Below are positions 1-8,920 of a stretch of DNA of 64,000 nt, in pieces. The notes beneath the pieces were generated by a model. It saw only the letters and a program-made list of their open reading frames with translations, did not search any database and was not told the DNA's origin. How positions within the stretch are numbered: position 1 is the first letter of the stretch; each line of letters starts with the position of its first letter. This DNA comes from WTGA01 sp965231865 (lineage in GTDB: Bacteria; Pseudomonadota; Gammaproteobacteria; Arenicellales; Poriferihabitantaceae), in assembly GCA_965231865.1 (NCBI GenBank), contig CBDDOJ010000002.1, positions 1,860,001 through 1,924,000 on the forward strand, written 5' to 3'. The translations under genes were made by a program, and so were the position numbers.

Positions 1-1
1 A

Positions 2-298
2 TCTACCCTGACCAAATCCGAGCTGATTGTCTATTTGACTGCTGAGCAGCCCCACCTGACAGAAACCGATGTGGAAATGGCTGTCAACAGTATCCTGAAC
101 CGCATGTCCAGTGCGCTCGCCAATGGCGAGCGCATTGAAATCAGGGGGTTCGGAAGCATGTCCCTGCGCTATCGGCCTCCGAGAATCGGGCGCAACCCCA
201 AGACCGGGGAGAAAGTCCATGTTTCGGAAAAATATGTTCCGCACTTCAAGCCTGGAGCAAATTTGCGCAAACGTGTAGATGGGGGGAGCAAGACTTAA
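2..298 (+). CDS. ihfB: Integration host factor subunit beta (5' end cut by window)
   Basis: IHF-beta is one half of the heterodimeric nucleoid protein that binds and sharply bends specific DNA sites. The frame is open to the window edge and reads S-T-L-T-K-S-E-L-I before the rest of the protein. TKSELI is the normal IhfB N-terminus, so the true start is only a few codons away, probably just outside the window. The core shows GERIEIRGFGSM, then the DNA-intercalating arm with GRNPKTG and VPHFKPG. Length (about 98 residues) is normal. lapA follows after 7 nt, the usual order in this class. The partner gene ihfA lies at 48810-49130. Confidence 0.95.
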   Translation, partial: STLTKSELIVYLTAEQPHLTETDVEMAVNSILNRMSSALANGERIEIRGFGSMSLRYRPPRIGRNPKTGEKVHVSEKYVPHFKPGANLRKRVDGGSKT

Positions 299-305
299 AA
301 CCGGC

Positions 306-566
306 ATGGCGAAACTCCTCTATGTTGTGGTGATCGTGATTACCGTTTTTATTGGATTGACTTTTACATACATGAACAGCCAGCCGGTGGAACTGAAATA
401 CCTGACTTTCCAACGGGAAGTCAGTCTGTCTGCCCTGCTGCTCGGCACACTGGGGGTGGGAATAATCAGCGGGTTTCTGGTCAGTTGGCTGTCTTCACTG
501 AAAGTTCGGCGAAATCTGTCCATAGCCAGAAAAAAACTGAAAAACCTGCAACCCCCAGCCCTGTAA
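306..566 (+). CDS. lapA: Lipopolysaccharide assembly protein A (LapA)
   Basis: LapA is a small inner-membrane protein that works with LapB in controlling LPS synthesis. Two hydrophobic segments are visible: residues about 4-25 (LLYVVVIVITVFIGLTF) and about 42-63 (LSALLLGTLGVGIISGF), followed by a basic cytoplasmic tail (KVRRNLSIARKKLK). I chose ATG at 306 (MAKLLYVV), which puts the first helix at the N-terminus as in the family. An in-frame ATG at 279 would add nine residues and overlap ihfB. It sits between ihfB and lapB, probably in one transcript. Confidence 0.88.
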   Translation: MAKLLYVVVIVITVFIGLTFTYMNSQPVELKYLTFQREVSLSALLLGTLGVGIISGFLVSWLSSLKVRRNLSIARKKLKNLQPPAL

Positions 567-600
567 AACCCGACCTCCCAGCCTGAACATGTCATAAATT

Positions 601-1785
601 ATGGATCCCGTCTGGTTATTGCTTCTTCTACCCCTGGCGGCTGCTGGAGGCTGGTACATGGCCATGAATGAACGCAACCGGCCAACTCGGCCAACGCGTT
701 CCAGGGACCTGCCCGAATCCTATTTCAAGGGACTCAGTTTTTTGTTGAATGAGCAGCCGGACAAGGCATTGCAGGTATTTTTGGAAGTCGTTGAAGTGGA
801 CAAGGAAACCGTGGAAATGCATTTAGCACTCGGTAATTTGTTTAGACGTCTCGGAGAAGTGGGGCGGGCGACCCGTATTCACCAGAACCTGGTGGCGAGG
901 ACGGACCTGGATGACAGCCTGCGTTCCATGGCCCTGTTCGAACTGGGCCAGGATTACTTTAAGGCCGGGCTGTTTGATCGGGCAGAAAACCTGTTCCAGG
1001 AACTGAGGCAGGTCGCTGAATACCGGGAGCAGACCTGCCGGTTTCTGTTGCAGATTTACGACCAGGAAAAAGAATGGAAAAACGCCATTCAGATTGCCGA
1101 AGAGCTGGATCGATTTTCAGAACAGGGCTATTCAGCCACCATTGCGCACTATAACTGCGAGCTTGCCGAAGGCGCAATCGCTGAGGGCAACAACCAGATC
1201 GCGGAAGGATACCTCGAATCGGCATTCAAGAAGGATATGAGATGTGTCAGAGCCATCATCCTGTCTGGTCGTATTGCCTCAATGAAGGGGAATCACGCCC
1301 ATGCGATTGTGATCTGGCGGGGGCTGGAGCGTTGGGCTCCGGAAGCGATTGGCGAGGTGGTGGGGCATGTCGCCAACAGTTACCGCCAGCTTGGGGATGA
1401 GAAATCCCTGGTCAGGTTTCTCGAATCCTCGTTGAAAAAAAATTCCGACCCCCGGATTATCGCCAAACTGGTTCAGTTGACCGGTCAGAAACAGGGGCAT
1501 GCAGCGGAGCAGGCCAGGCTGCTGGAACTGGTTCGAAAATATCCGAATCTGGAAAGCCTGTCCCAGTTGATGTCCAATCGAAGCAGGGACCCGGATGCAA
1601 GCCGGCAGGGAAAGGACATTTCCATTTTGGCGGGACTGCTTTCTGATGTGGTTGAAACGGGGAAGAGCTACAATTGCAGCCAATGCGGATTTCAGAGTAA
1701 CGCGCTGCACTGGCAGTGCCCGGGATGCAAGGGGTGGGAAACGATACGCAGGCAGTCCGGGGTGAAACTTGCCACGCACCCCTGA
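601..1785 (+). CDS. lapB: Lipopolysaccharide assembly protein B (LapB/YciM), TPR and rubredoxin-like
   Basis: LapB is a membrane-anchored adaptor that links LPS demand to FtsH-dependent turnover of LpxC. The 394-residue length fits the family. An N-terminal hydrophobic anchor (PVWLLLLLPLAAAGGW) is followed by tetratricopeptide-type helical repeats through the middle (for example around ALGNLFRRLGEVGRATRIH). The C-terminus carries a rubredoxin-like zinc knuckle, C359-S-Q-C362 with a CPGC about 11 residues later. Starts with ATG 34 nt after lapA. Downstream LPS heptose genes agree with an envelope role. Confidence 0.95.
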   Translation: MDPVWLLLLLPLAAAGGWYMAMNERNRPTRPTRSRDLPESYFKGLSFLLNEQPDKALQVFLEVVEVDKETVEMHLALGNLFRRLGEVGRATRIHQNLVARTDLDDSLRSMALFELGQDYFKAGLFDRAENLFQELRQVAEYREQTCRFLLQIYDQEKEWKNAIQIAEELDRFSEQGYSATIAHYNCELAEGAIAEGNNQIAEGYLESAFKKDMRCVRAIILSGRIASMKGNHAHAIVIWRGLERWAPEAIGEVVGHVANSYRQLGDEKSLVRFLESSLKKNSDPRIIAKLVQLTGQKQGHAAEQARLLELVRKYPNLESLSQLMSNRSRDPDASRQGKDISILAGLLSDVVETGKSYNCSQCGFQSNALHWQCPGCKGWETIRRQSGVKLATHP

Positions 1786-1950
1786 CTTCGGCCATGAACA
1801 GGGTGGCAACCGGTTGAAGTTGAAATGGTGCAGTGCAGGAATTCGATCCCCCCACAGTCCCGTTAAAATCAGGCGCGCGGTGAAGCCATCGTTGAAGGCC
1901 GCAATGGTCTCGCTTGCGCCGTAACCAGATAAATACCGGATAGACCTGTT

Positions 1951-2916
1951 TTGGAATCGGTGGACCACCAACTCGATAAACTGGCTGACACCAAAGTGCT
2001 GGTGGTGGGGGATATCATGCTCGACCAGTACTGGATGGGGGACGTCAAGCGAATCTCTCCGGAGGCGCCGGTACCGGTAATTGCCGTCCGGGAAACACAG
2101 GAAAGAGTCGGAGGGGCCGGGAATGTGGCACGGAACATTACCGGGCTGGACGGTTTCTGCACACTGATCAGTGTGGTGGGAGAGGACGACCCGGGACAAA
2201 GCATCCAGCGAATTGCATCCGCCGAAGGCATCAACACGGTGCTGGTGTCCGACCGGGGGACCACCACCACGGTGAAGCTTCGTGTGCTGTCCCGAAACCA
2301 GCAGCTCCTTCGTGCGGATTTTGAGAACGCCCCCGGCGAGAACGTGTGTGCCAGGGTGTACAGCCAGTACAAAAACCTGGTTGAGATGCATGATGTCGTG
2401 GTGCTGTCGGATTATGACAAGGGCTGCCTGGGACAGATCGAATCATTGATTGCCCTGGCCCGGCAATGCGAAAAACCGGTTCTGGTTGATCCGAAAGGGA
2501 CGGATTATTCCCGGTACCGGGGAGCAACCATGGTGACTCCGAATCTCAGCGAGTTCGAAGCGGCGGCAGGAGAAATGACGAATGACCGTGATTTTACCGG
2601 CAAGGCACACCGGCTGCTCGAAAAAAACGGGATCGAACAGCTTCTGGTCACCCTCAGCGACAAGGGAATGAAACTGTTTGAAACCGGCCAAAAGCCTCTG
2701 AAAATATCCGCCCGCAGTCGGGAGGTATACGATGTCAGTGGCGCAGGGGATACGGTCATTGCCGTGATGGCGATGGCGGTGTCCGCCGGCTTGTCCCGGG
2801 TGGATGCCATGGAATTCGCCAACAGCGCGGCGGGCATCGTGGTCTCCAAGCTGGGAACCGCAACGGCGACCCGGGAGGAATTGCGGGCCGCCCTGCTGGA
2901 GGAGTCCGTATTTTGA
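1951..2916 (+). CDS. hldA: D-glycero-beta-D-manno-heptose-7-phosphate kinase (HldA / RfaE domain I only)
   Basis: This cytoplasmic PfkB/ribokinase-family enzyme phosphorylates heptose 7-phosphate at C1 in ADP-heptose synthesis for LPS inner core. The substrate-side GGAGN motif is at residues 54-58 and the C-terminal DVSGAGDT motif, with the catalytic Asp, at 261-268. At 321 residues it is only the kinase half of the bifunctional HldE (about 475 residues in enterics); the nucleotidyltransferase half is absent here, so a separate hldC should exist elsewhere. Start is TTG at 1951; GTG at 1960 is an alternative. The stop overlaps the TTG start of hldD by 4 nt, implying translational coupling. Confidence 0.92.
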   Translation: MESVDHQLDKLADTKVLVVGDIMLDQYWMGDVKRISPEAPVPVIAVRETQERVGGAGNVARNITGLDGFCTLISVVGEDDPGQSIQRIASAEGINTVLVSDRGTTTTVKLRVLSRNQQLLRADFENAPGENVCARVYSQYKNLVEMHDVVVLSDYDKGCLGQIESLIALARQCEKPVLVDPKGTDYSRYRGATMVTPNLSEFEAAAGEMTNDRDFTGKAHRLLEKNGIEQLLVTLSDKGMKLFETGQKPLKISARSREVYDVSGAGDTVIAVMAMAVSAGLSRVDAMEFANSAAGIVVSKLGTATATREELRAALLEESVF

Positions 2917-3920
2917 TCGTCGTCACCGGGGGAGCGGGGTTTATCGGATCCAACCTTGTTCAGGCCCTGAACCGGATGGGTTACGACCGAATTGTGGTGG
3001 TGGATGATCTGAATGATCCCAGAAAGGCGGACAACCTGTCGGACCTGCGTGTGGCCGAATGCCTGGAGAAACGGAAATTTCTGGATGCACTGGAAAACGG
3101 TGGGCATTTTGGCGCGGTCACGGCGGTTTTTCACCAGGGGGCCTGTTCGGATACCATGTGCACAGACGGGAACTATGTACTGTTCAACAACTATCTGTAT
3201 TCGAAAATGCTGTTCCGGCACTGTATGGAACACCGGATCCCGTTTATTTATGCCTCGTCTGCCTCTGTGTATGGCCGGGGCAACCGTTTTCGCGAGGCAC
3301 CTGAAAACGAGTCCGCTCTCAATGCGTATGGCTGGTCGAAGCTGATGTTTGACAATTATGTCCGCAGGCAAACGGACCTTCCGGTTCAATGTGCGGGGCT
3401 ACGCTATTTCAATGTCTATGGCCCTCGTGAGAGCCATAAGGACACAATGGCATCCGTGGCCTGGCACTTTTACCACCAGTACCGTGAAAGCGGCACAGTG
3501 AAGCTTTTCGCCGGGACCGGCGGTTTCGCCGATGGTGAGCAGGTCCGTGATTTTATTTATGTGGACGATATCGTCCAGGTGAACCTGTTTTTGTTGGACC
3601 GTCCGGACCTGAGCGGTATTTTCAACGTCGGAACGGGCCAGTGCCAGAGTTTTAACGAGGTCGCATTGTCCGTCATCAACAGCTGTCGGGAAACCGATGG
3701 ACAGGACCGCATTTCCCTGGAAAAGGCTAGGGCCAGGGGGGAAATCGTTTATGTACCTCTGCCCGGGAACCTGGAGGGAAAATACCAGAGTTACACCCGG
3801 GCAGACATGCACCGCCTGACATCCAGTGGGTATACCGCGCCGTTTGACAACGTCGCGACCGGGGTTTCGAAATATCTGTCCATCCTGGAGTCTTCCTCTG
3901 CCCAACCCCGGCCTCATTAA
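2913..3920 (+). CDS. hldD: ADP-L-glycero-D-manno-heptose 6-epimerase
   Basis: HldD epimerises ADP-heptose at C6'', the last step before heptose transfer to LPS core. It is a short-chain-dehydrogenase-fold protein: the NADP-binding glycine motif GGAGFIGSN is at residues 6-14, the YGWSK (YxxxK) catalytic pair near residue 139, and conserved stretches FNVYGPRE and FNVGTG follow. Length (335) is close to that of the enteric protein (about 310). The start is TTG at 2913, overlapping the hldA stop; the translation then matches the family from its first residue. Confidence 0.95.
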   Translation: MIVVTGGAGFIGSNLVQALNRMGYDRIVVVDDLNDPRKADNLSDLRVAECLEKRKFLDALENGGHFGAVTAVFHQGACSDTMCTDGNYVLFNNYLYSKMLFRHCMEHRIPFIYASSASVYGRGNRFREAPENESALNAYGWSKLMFDNYVRRQTDLPVQCAGLRYFNVYGPRESHKDTMASVAWHFYHQYRESGTVKLFAGTGGFADGEQVRDFIYVDDIVQVNLFLLDRPDLSGIFNVGTGQCQSFNEVALSVINSCRETDGQDRISLEKARARGEIVYVPLPGNLEGKYQSYTRADMHRLTSSGYTAPFDNVATGVSKYLSILESSSAQPRPH

Positions 3921-3984
3921 TATCGGGGGACCCGTGAATGAACAATACCGTCCTGCCTGACTGGAAACATTCCGGGGGCGGCGG

Positions 3985-4857
3985 GTGAGAGGACTGATTC
4001 TGGCGGGTGGCCTGGGTTCCCGGCTGTGGCCGATTACCTCTTCGGTCTCGAAACCGCTACTTCCGGTGTATGACAAACCGATGATCTATTATCCGTTGTC
4101 GGTACTGTTGCTGGCAGGAATCAGGAATATCCTCGTGATCTCCACTCCCTGGGATACCCCCCGGTTCCAGCACCTGCTGGGGGATGGCAGCAAGTGGGGG
4201 ATTGCCCTTTCCTACGCGGTCCAGACCTCCCCGGAGGGTCTTGCCCAGGCCATGATCATCGGGTCGGAATTTATCGGGAACCGCCCCAGTGCACTCATTC
4301 TGGGGGATAACCTGTTTCATGGGGGTTCTCTGGAAAAAAGCCTGCAAAGTGCGGTTTTGATCACACGGGGGGCACGAATCCTTGGGTATCGGGTACCTGA
4401 CCCGGAACGCTACGGTGTCGTGACCCTGGATGAGGCGGGACAGGTTTGTGACCTTGAGGAGAAGCCGTCCTCCCCAAAGTCATCATTGGCCGTGACCGGA
4501 CTGTATTTTTATGACGCAACGGTGTCTGCGAGAGCCAGAACATTGACCCCTTCTGCCCGGGGTGAACTGGAAATCACGGATTTAAACCGGACGTACCTGG
4601 ATGACCGGAGCCTGGGTGTTGAAGTGCTGGACCCGGAGATGGCCTGGTTTGATGCGGGGACCTGCGGTTCCCTGTTTAATGCGACAAAATACATGGAAAC
4701 GGTTGAAAAACAACAGGGACGGAAAGTATGCTGTCCCGAAGAAATCTGCTGGCGCATGGGACATATCGACGATTCCCAGCTGGAACGCCTGGCAGATGAA
4801 TTCAAGCACAATGAGTATGGGACCTACCTGGAATCCCTGCTGAAAGAAAAGCAGTGA
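3985..4857 (+). CDS. rfbA: Glucose-1-phosphate thymidylyltransferase (RmlA/RfbA family)
   Basis: Predicted to join dTTP and glucose 1-phosphate to make dTDP-glucose, the entry to dTDP-rhamnose and related sugars used in surface polysaccharides. The nucleotide-binding start LILAGGLGSRLWPITSSVSK is clear (GGLGSR replaces the common GGSGTR), with KPLLPVYDKPMIYYPLS, LILGDNLFHG and EEKPSSPKS following. Length (290) is typical. Start is GTG at 3985, 64 nt after hldD. No rmlB, rmlC or rmlD is adjacent, so the downstream use of the product cannot be read from here. Confidence 0.88.
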   Translation: MRGLILAGGLGSRLWPITSSVSKPLLPVYDKPMIYYPLSVLLLAGIRNILVISTPWDTPRFQHLLGDGSKWGIALSYAVQTSPEGLAQAMIIGSEFIGNRPSALILGDNLFHGGSLEKSLQSAVLITRGARILGYRVPDPERYGVVTLDEAGQVCDLEEKPSSPKSSLAVTGLYFYDATVSARARTLTPSARGELEITDLNRTYLDDRSLGVEVLDPEMAWFDAGTCGSLFNATKYMETVEKQQGRKVCCPEEICWRMGHIDDSQLERLADEFKHNEYGTYLESLLKEKQ

Positions 4858-4980
4858 ACCAAAGCCATAAACCAAAACCATGAAAAAAGAGCCGATACCC
4901 TTCAATCTTCATGCTGATCCATCCGGTGGTGCCAGGCAGGGTCCTTCCGGTCTTAAAATCCAGGCCATCCGCCGGGTCCC

Positions 4981-5733
4981 ATGACGTTGCTGGGCATCAT
5001 CGGTGGTAGTGGGCTGGACCAGATGGACAGTCTCCAGACCGTGAAAGAACGGACACTGGAGACTCCCTATGGCCCCCCGTCTTCCCCACTTTTATTTGGA
5101 AAAATCATGGAGCGTGAGGTCGTGTTTTTACCCAGGCATGGAAAGAATCACTCCATCCCGCCCCACAAAATCAATTACCGTGCCAATATTCATGCCCTGA
5201 AGAGAGTGGGAGTGACTGAAATTCTGGCCTTTGCGGCGGTAGGCGGCATATCGACGCGGTTCCTGCCGGGGACCATCGTGGTTCCGGACCAGTTGATCGA
5301 CTATACATGGGGCAGGGCGCATACCTTTTTTAACGGTGAACCCATGGCGGACCCGGCAATCGAAAACGGTGTCCGGCACATTGATTTCACCTCACCATTT
5401 TGTCCACAGCTCAGGGCAGCGGTGATTCAGGCGGCCCGCAAGGCCAATGTCGAGGTCGGTTGCAGGGGCACCTATGCCGTGACACAGGGGCCAAGGCTTG
5501 AAACCGCCGCTGAAATAGACCGCCTGGAAAAGGATGGGGCGGATGTGGTGGGGATGACGATCATGCCGGAAGCCGCCCTGGCCAGGGAAATGGAGATGGC
5601 CTATGCCTGTGTTGCACTGGTCGTCAATGAGGCCGCCGGCAGGGGCCCTGCCGGGATTACCATGGAAGCCATTTCTGAATGCTTGTTGGCTATCCGGGTC
5701 GATGTCATGAAAATCCTGGAGCATCTCCGGTAG
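4981..5733 (+). CDS. mtnP: S-methyl-5'-thioinosine phosphorylase (MTAP/PNP family)
   Basis: This purine-nucleoside-phosphorylase-fold enzyme removes phosphorolytically the base from a methylthio-nucleoside, a by-product of polyamine synthesis. Visible motifs: IIGGSGL at the N-terminus (phosphate binding), RHGKNHSIPPHKINYRAN, YAVTQGPRLETAAEI and GMTIMPEAALARE. In adenosine-specific MTA phosphorylases the base-recognition site has Asp residues (DYD-type); here the segment near residue 214 reads VVNEAAG, with Asn, as in the Pseudomonas aeruginosa methylthioinosine phosphorylase. I therefore favour 6-oxopurine specificity. It is the last core gene before the accessory island. Confidence 0.85.
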   Translation: MTLLGIIGGSGLDQMDSLQTVKERTLETPYGPPSSPLLFGKIMEREVVFLPRHGKNHSIPPHKINYRANIHALKRVGVTEILAFAAVGGISTRFLPGTIVVPDQLIDYTWGRAHTFFNGEPMADPAIENGVRHIDFTSPFCPQLRAAVIQAARKANVEVGCRGTYAVTQGPRLETAAEIDRLEKDGADVVGMTIMPEAALAREMEMAYACVALVVNEAAGRGPAGITMEAISECLLAIRVDVMKILEHLR

Positions 5734-5907
5734 CATTCGGAAAAGGCAAGAGCGCAGAAACCCGGCATCCATCCGGCCATCCGGTATCGGGAATGGAAGC
5801 GCAGACACGCAAAACGTCACGCGGTTCCGGTTGCGCCCGAATCCCGCGAGGGCCTTCCCCGGGCAATCTATCCGGCCAGACTGTTATCTCAAACCCGATG
5901 CAGCGGG

Positions 5908-6321
5908 CTATGGGCAGGTATCCGGCCCAAGAAGGTGCTTATGATCTTTCTTTTTATAAATGCTGCCTCCTGTTTTTTCCTTAAAATCAGTGTGCAAATT
6001 TTTATCTCCAGAAACCAGTAATTTGGTATTGGATGCAATCGCCAGCGCAATAATATGCGGATCGTCGGAGACGAGGCCCGTTAATTTTCTTTCTTCTTTC
6101 TTTACTTTTCCCGTATCAATTATTTTTACTTTATCCGTCCCTCTGCGTGCATCAATCCAAGTTCTCATCCTCGAAGACTTGTTAAGCTCTTTCTTCAGTT
6201 TTTCAGTTGGCGAATGAACGATTTTCCCATTCTTCCCGATCCAAGTCCTTACCGGTTTCATGTCTTCGTTGTTCAGGTCGAGAAATTCGCCATACTTACT
6301 GGCATCCAGGATCAGGCACAT
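5908..6321 (-). CDS. PIN-domain-like protein, putative nuclease partner of the ATPase
   Basis: A 137-residue protein that looks like a PIN-fold nuclease: MCLILDAS at the N-terminus gives a first acidic residue after a hydrophobic strand, and SDDPHIIALAIASNTKLLVSGDKNLHTDF gives the late acidic positions of the fold. Basic residues are abundant in the middle and at the end. The start ATG lies 3 nt after the stop of the ATPase gene, so the two formed one unit. PIN proteins paired with an OLD/ABC-type ATPase are known in defence and toxin settings; here the ATPase is disrupted by an IS, so the module may be dead or deregulated. Function inferred, no experimental support. Confidence 0.6.
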   Translation of the reverse strand: MCLILDASKYGEFLDLNNEDMKPVRTWIGKNGKIVHSPTEKLKKELNKSSRMRTWIDARRGTDKVKIIDTGKVKKEERKLTGLVSDDPHIIALAIASNTKLLVSGDKNLHTDFKEKTGGSIYKKKDHKHLLGPDTCP

Positions 6322-6324
6322 GAT

Positions 6325-6705
6325 TCAATCCATAAAACCAAGCAATTCATCCGATTCTTTAAGGAAAAAATCCCGATAGCCATCCGGAACGTTGATCATA
6401 TTGGCCTGGGCATCAAAACGGATATTGTGCGTCTTGACTTGATTGCCGGCCGGTTCCAGATAAATCAACGAAACATCCTCCGGTTTTATTTTTCCCTTCA
6501 TAATTTCTATTCGAATACGGTTTATCATGTAATCGCTATGCGTTTCGATGACAAAGGAGTTTTTGTGGGTTTTGTTGTTATTAACCAACAGGGAAACCAG
6601 TTCGGCCTGGCCTTTGGGGTGCAGATGAACCTCTGGCTGTTGCAACAAAAACTTGGCACTTTGGTTCCTAAAAATACGCACCAAAATAGGCAGAATCTGG
6701 CTAAC
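6325..6705 (-). pseudogene. ABC/OLD-type ATPase, C-terminal fragment (gene split by IS)
   Basis: This is the downstream part of an AAA/ABC-type ATPase (DUF3696-like). It carries the Walker B region LLQQPEVHLHP, the following ETHSDYMINRIR (switch histidine) and a C-terminal end FLKESDELLGFMD. It continues the N-terminal fragment at 8913-9883: with one copy of the 8-bp duplication the codons read V-G-Y-G-V-S-Q-I-L-P-I-L without a break, giving a 447-residue protein. Any current reading frame here starts inside IS sequence and would lack the Walker A half. The PIN-like gene follows 3 nt downstream. Confidence 0.85.
6698..6705. repeat. 8-bp target-site duplication, left copy
   Basis: TGGCTAAC here is repeated at 8913-8920 on the other side of the insertion. 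Removing the intervening DNA and one copy restores the ATPase frame exactly. Confidence 0.85.
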
Positions 6706-8912
6706 CCAAGTTGGCACTTTTCCACCAGAATCGGCTGATTTTCGCTGATTTTCGCACTTTCTGATTATTTTTCGGTTATATATCAATAGGTTGTAATTTC
6801 TGATCTGTTGTAGGGCCATAGGCACTGCATAAATTATTCACATCTTCCCCTCCCTCCAGTATAATCGGGATACCAAAACCATCCATGGTCCGCATCCTGC
6901 CCGATTCATGCACTTCAAACGAACCAAAACCTATACCGACACCCACGGAAACCCCCAGTACAGTGTCCGGCTGGTCAAAAACCAGCGCATCGGCGGTAAG
7001 GTCAAACAGACCACCATGGCGAACCTCGGAACCAAATGGGACGTGCCCCAGACTCTGTGGGGTCCTGTCGCCCAGAGGGTGGAAGAGCTCATGGTTGGTC
7101 AGGACCCCCTGGTGCCCTGTGAAGCGGAGGTCGAACAGGCTGCCGAAGAAGTGGTGAAACTGTTGCGCTCCCGGGGCATCCAGACCGCTACCCCCGGTCC
7201 CTCCGTGGCCACGGTGGACCTCAATACCATGGAACATCGTGACCCGCGATTCGTCGGGGGAGAACGGTTGTGCCTCCACGCATGGGAAGAACTCCGACTG
7301 AGAGAGTGTCTGCAGAATCTGGGCTTTACTGCCCGGGATACCCGGATTTCCCTGGCATTATTGACCGCCAAGATGCTGCATCCCGGCAGTGAACGGGAGA
7401 CCAGCCGATGGTTGAAAGACGACAGTGCCACCGCGGAAATCCTCGGTCTGGACAGGGATTCCCGGGCACTGTCCCGCAAGACCCTGTATCGGATCGGCGA
7501 TAAGTTGTGGAAACATCAAGAAGCCCTGCAAAGGGCGCTGTTTGAGCGGGAGCGCATATTGCTGGATATTCCCAATACCATTGTGTTTTATGATTTGTCC
7601 AATACGTACTACACCGGAACACAGAAAAAACAGGATACACCGGACAATCCGGACTCTGCACAGAAGTCGCTGCTGCAGTTCGGTCGATCCAAGCAACGAA
7701 GGAATGACTGTCCCTTGATCACCCTTGGGCTGATGCTGGATGAGGCCGGGTTTCCCCGGGGTTGTGAGTTCCTGCCCGGCAATGTAACGGAAGTCGACAC
7801 CCTGAAAGACGCCCTGGGCCGGTTTGAGGCCCAGGGACACGGTACCGAAGGGGACAAGCCCACGGTGATCATGGATGCCGGGATCAGTGCCCAGGAGAAT
7901 CTCGACTGGCTCACGGAACGGGGATATCCCTGGCTTTGCGTGGCCAAGGGGTGCAAGCCGTCCCAGGCCCCGGACGGGGACCCGGAGCTCACCATCACCA
8001 CTCAGGCCAATCACACGGTGCGGATCTGGAAACTGGACACCGATGCCGATGAAACCCGGTTGTATGTGATGAGTGAAGGCCGACAGCAGACGGCCCGGTC
8101 CATCCGGGACCGGCAGGTGGAAAAGTTTGAGGATGGACTCCAACGGTTGCACGACAACCTGTCTGTGCCCCGGCGGATGAAAAAGTATGAACGGATCGTG
8201 GAAGCTGTTGGTCGTCTCAAGGAACGTCATTCGGGGATTGCCCAGCACTATACGGTTCAGGTTCAACGGGGAGAAGGCACCCAGGCCAAGGCGGTGAAAT
8301 TCACCCGCAAGGCCAGTTTTGATGAGACCGATGAGATGCTCGGAGCCTGTATTCTGCGGACCAGCCACACCGACTGGGACCTGGAGACGGTTCTGCGGAC
8401 CTACCATCGGCTGGTGGACATCGAAGCCGTGTTCCGGGAATTGAAGGGGGAGTTAGGATTGCGTCCGATCTGGCATACCCGGGAAGACCGTATTCAGGCA
8501 CACCTTTTTCTTGCGGTGCTGGCCTATCATGCGGTGCAGCTGATCCGCACCCGGCTGCGGGGAGCGGGGACCTCTCTACGCTGGCAGAGTATTCGTCGGG
8601 TACTGCGCACCTGGATACGTGTTACCACCACGCTCCAGACCGTTCAGGGGAAGCAGATTGTCATCCGTCAGGACGTCCATCCCAGTGTCGAACAGACCGG
8701 GATCGTCAAGGCAGCCGGGGTGAAACCTGGTCTGCATCGGGTTCGCATGAGGCAGCCTGTGTAGGCAATCCATGCAAGTATTCCGTCATCAAGGCGGGAA
8801 TACGGCTCCACAGAATTCAACAGAAATGTGGGGGGTAGTTCTCTTGCGTCTGAATTATATCACCTATAATCAAGCACTTATAGAGTCCCCATGGCCCTAC
8901 AAGTGCCATCTA
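6706..8912 (+). mobile_element. IS1634-like insertion sequence (2207 bp)
   Basis: The element is bounded by 8-bp direct repeats and contains one transposase gene. Its ends share the short inverted core TGGCACTT: the left end reads CCAAGTTGGCACTTTTCC, and the right end read on the minus strand is TAGATGGCACTTGTAGG. The match outside the core is poor. Inside the left end a 10-bp unit CTGATTTTCG is directly repeated (about 6733-6752). It sits inside the ATPase gene. The G+C-rich transposase contrasts with the A+T-rich host gene, so it came from a different background. The intact reading frame suggests a recent insertion. Confidence 0.85.
6908..8764 (+). CDS. IS1634-family (IS4-like DDE) transposase
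   Basis: A 618-residue transposase that would cut and join the element ends. It opens with MHFKRTKTYTDTHGNPQYSV, as in IS1634-type proteins. The RNase-H-like core shows acidic residues in VFYDLSNTYYTG and VIMDAGIS, and the late glutamate in EAVFRELKGELGLRPIWHT (Y-x2-R-x3-E-x6-K-like). The C-terminal segment DRIQAHLFLAVLAYH is also typical. No frameshift or stop is seen, so it appears intact. It is the only gene in the element. Confidence 0.92.
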   Translation: MHFKRTKTYTDTHGNPQYSVRLVKNQRIGGKVKQTTMANLGTKWDVPQTLWGPVAQRVEELMVGQDPLVPCEAEVEQAAEEVVKLLRSRGIQTATPGPSVATVDLNTMEHRDPRFVGGERLCLHAWEELRLRECLQNLGFTARDTRISLALLTAKMLHPGSERETSRWLKDDSATAEILGLDRDSRALSRKTLYRIGDKLWKHQEALQRALFERERILLDIPNTIVFYDLSNTYYTGTQKKQDTPDNPDSAQKSLLQFGRSKQRRNDCPLITLGLMLDEAGFPRGCEFLPGNVTEVDTLKDALGRFEAQGHGTEGDKPTVIMDAGISAQENLDWLTERGYPWLCVAKGCKPSQAPDGDPELTITTQANHTVRIWKLDTDADETRLYVMSEGRQQTARSIRDRQVEKFEDGLQRLHDNLSVPRRMKKYERIVEAVGRLKERHSGIAQHYTVQVQRGEGTQAKAVKFTRKASFDETDEMLGACILRTSHTDWDLETVLRTYHRLVDIEAVFRELKGELGLRPIWHTREDRIQAHLFLAVLAYHAVQLIRTRLRGAGTSLRWQSIRRVLRTWIRVTTTLQTVQGKQIVIRQDVHPSVEQTGIVKAAGVKPGLHRVRMRQPV

Positions 8913-8920
8913 TGGCTAAC
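8913..8920. repeat. 8-bp target-site duplication, right copy
   Basis: Second copy of TGGCTAAC, identical to 6698-6705, directly abutting the right end of the IS. Confidence 0.85.
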
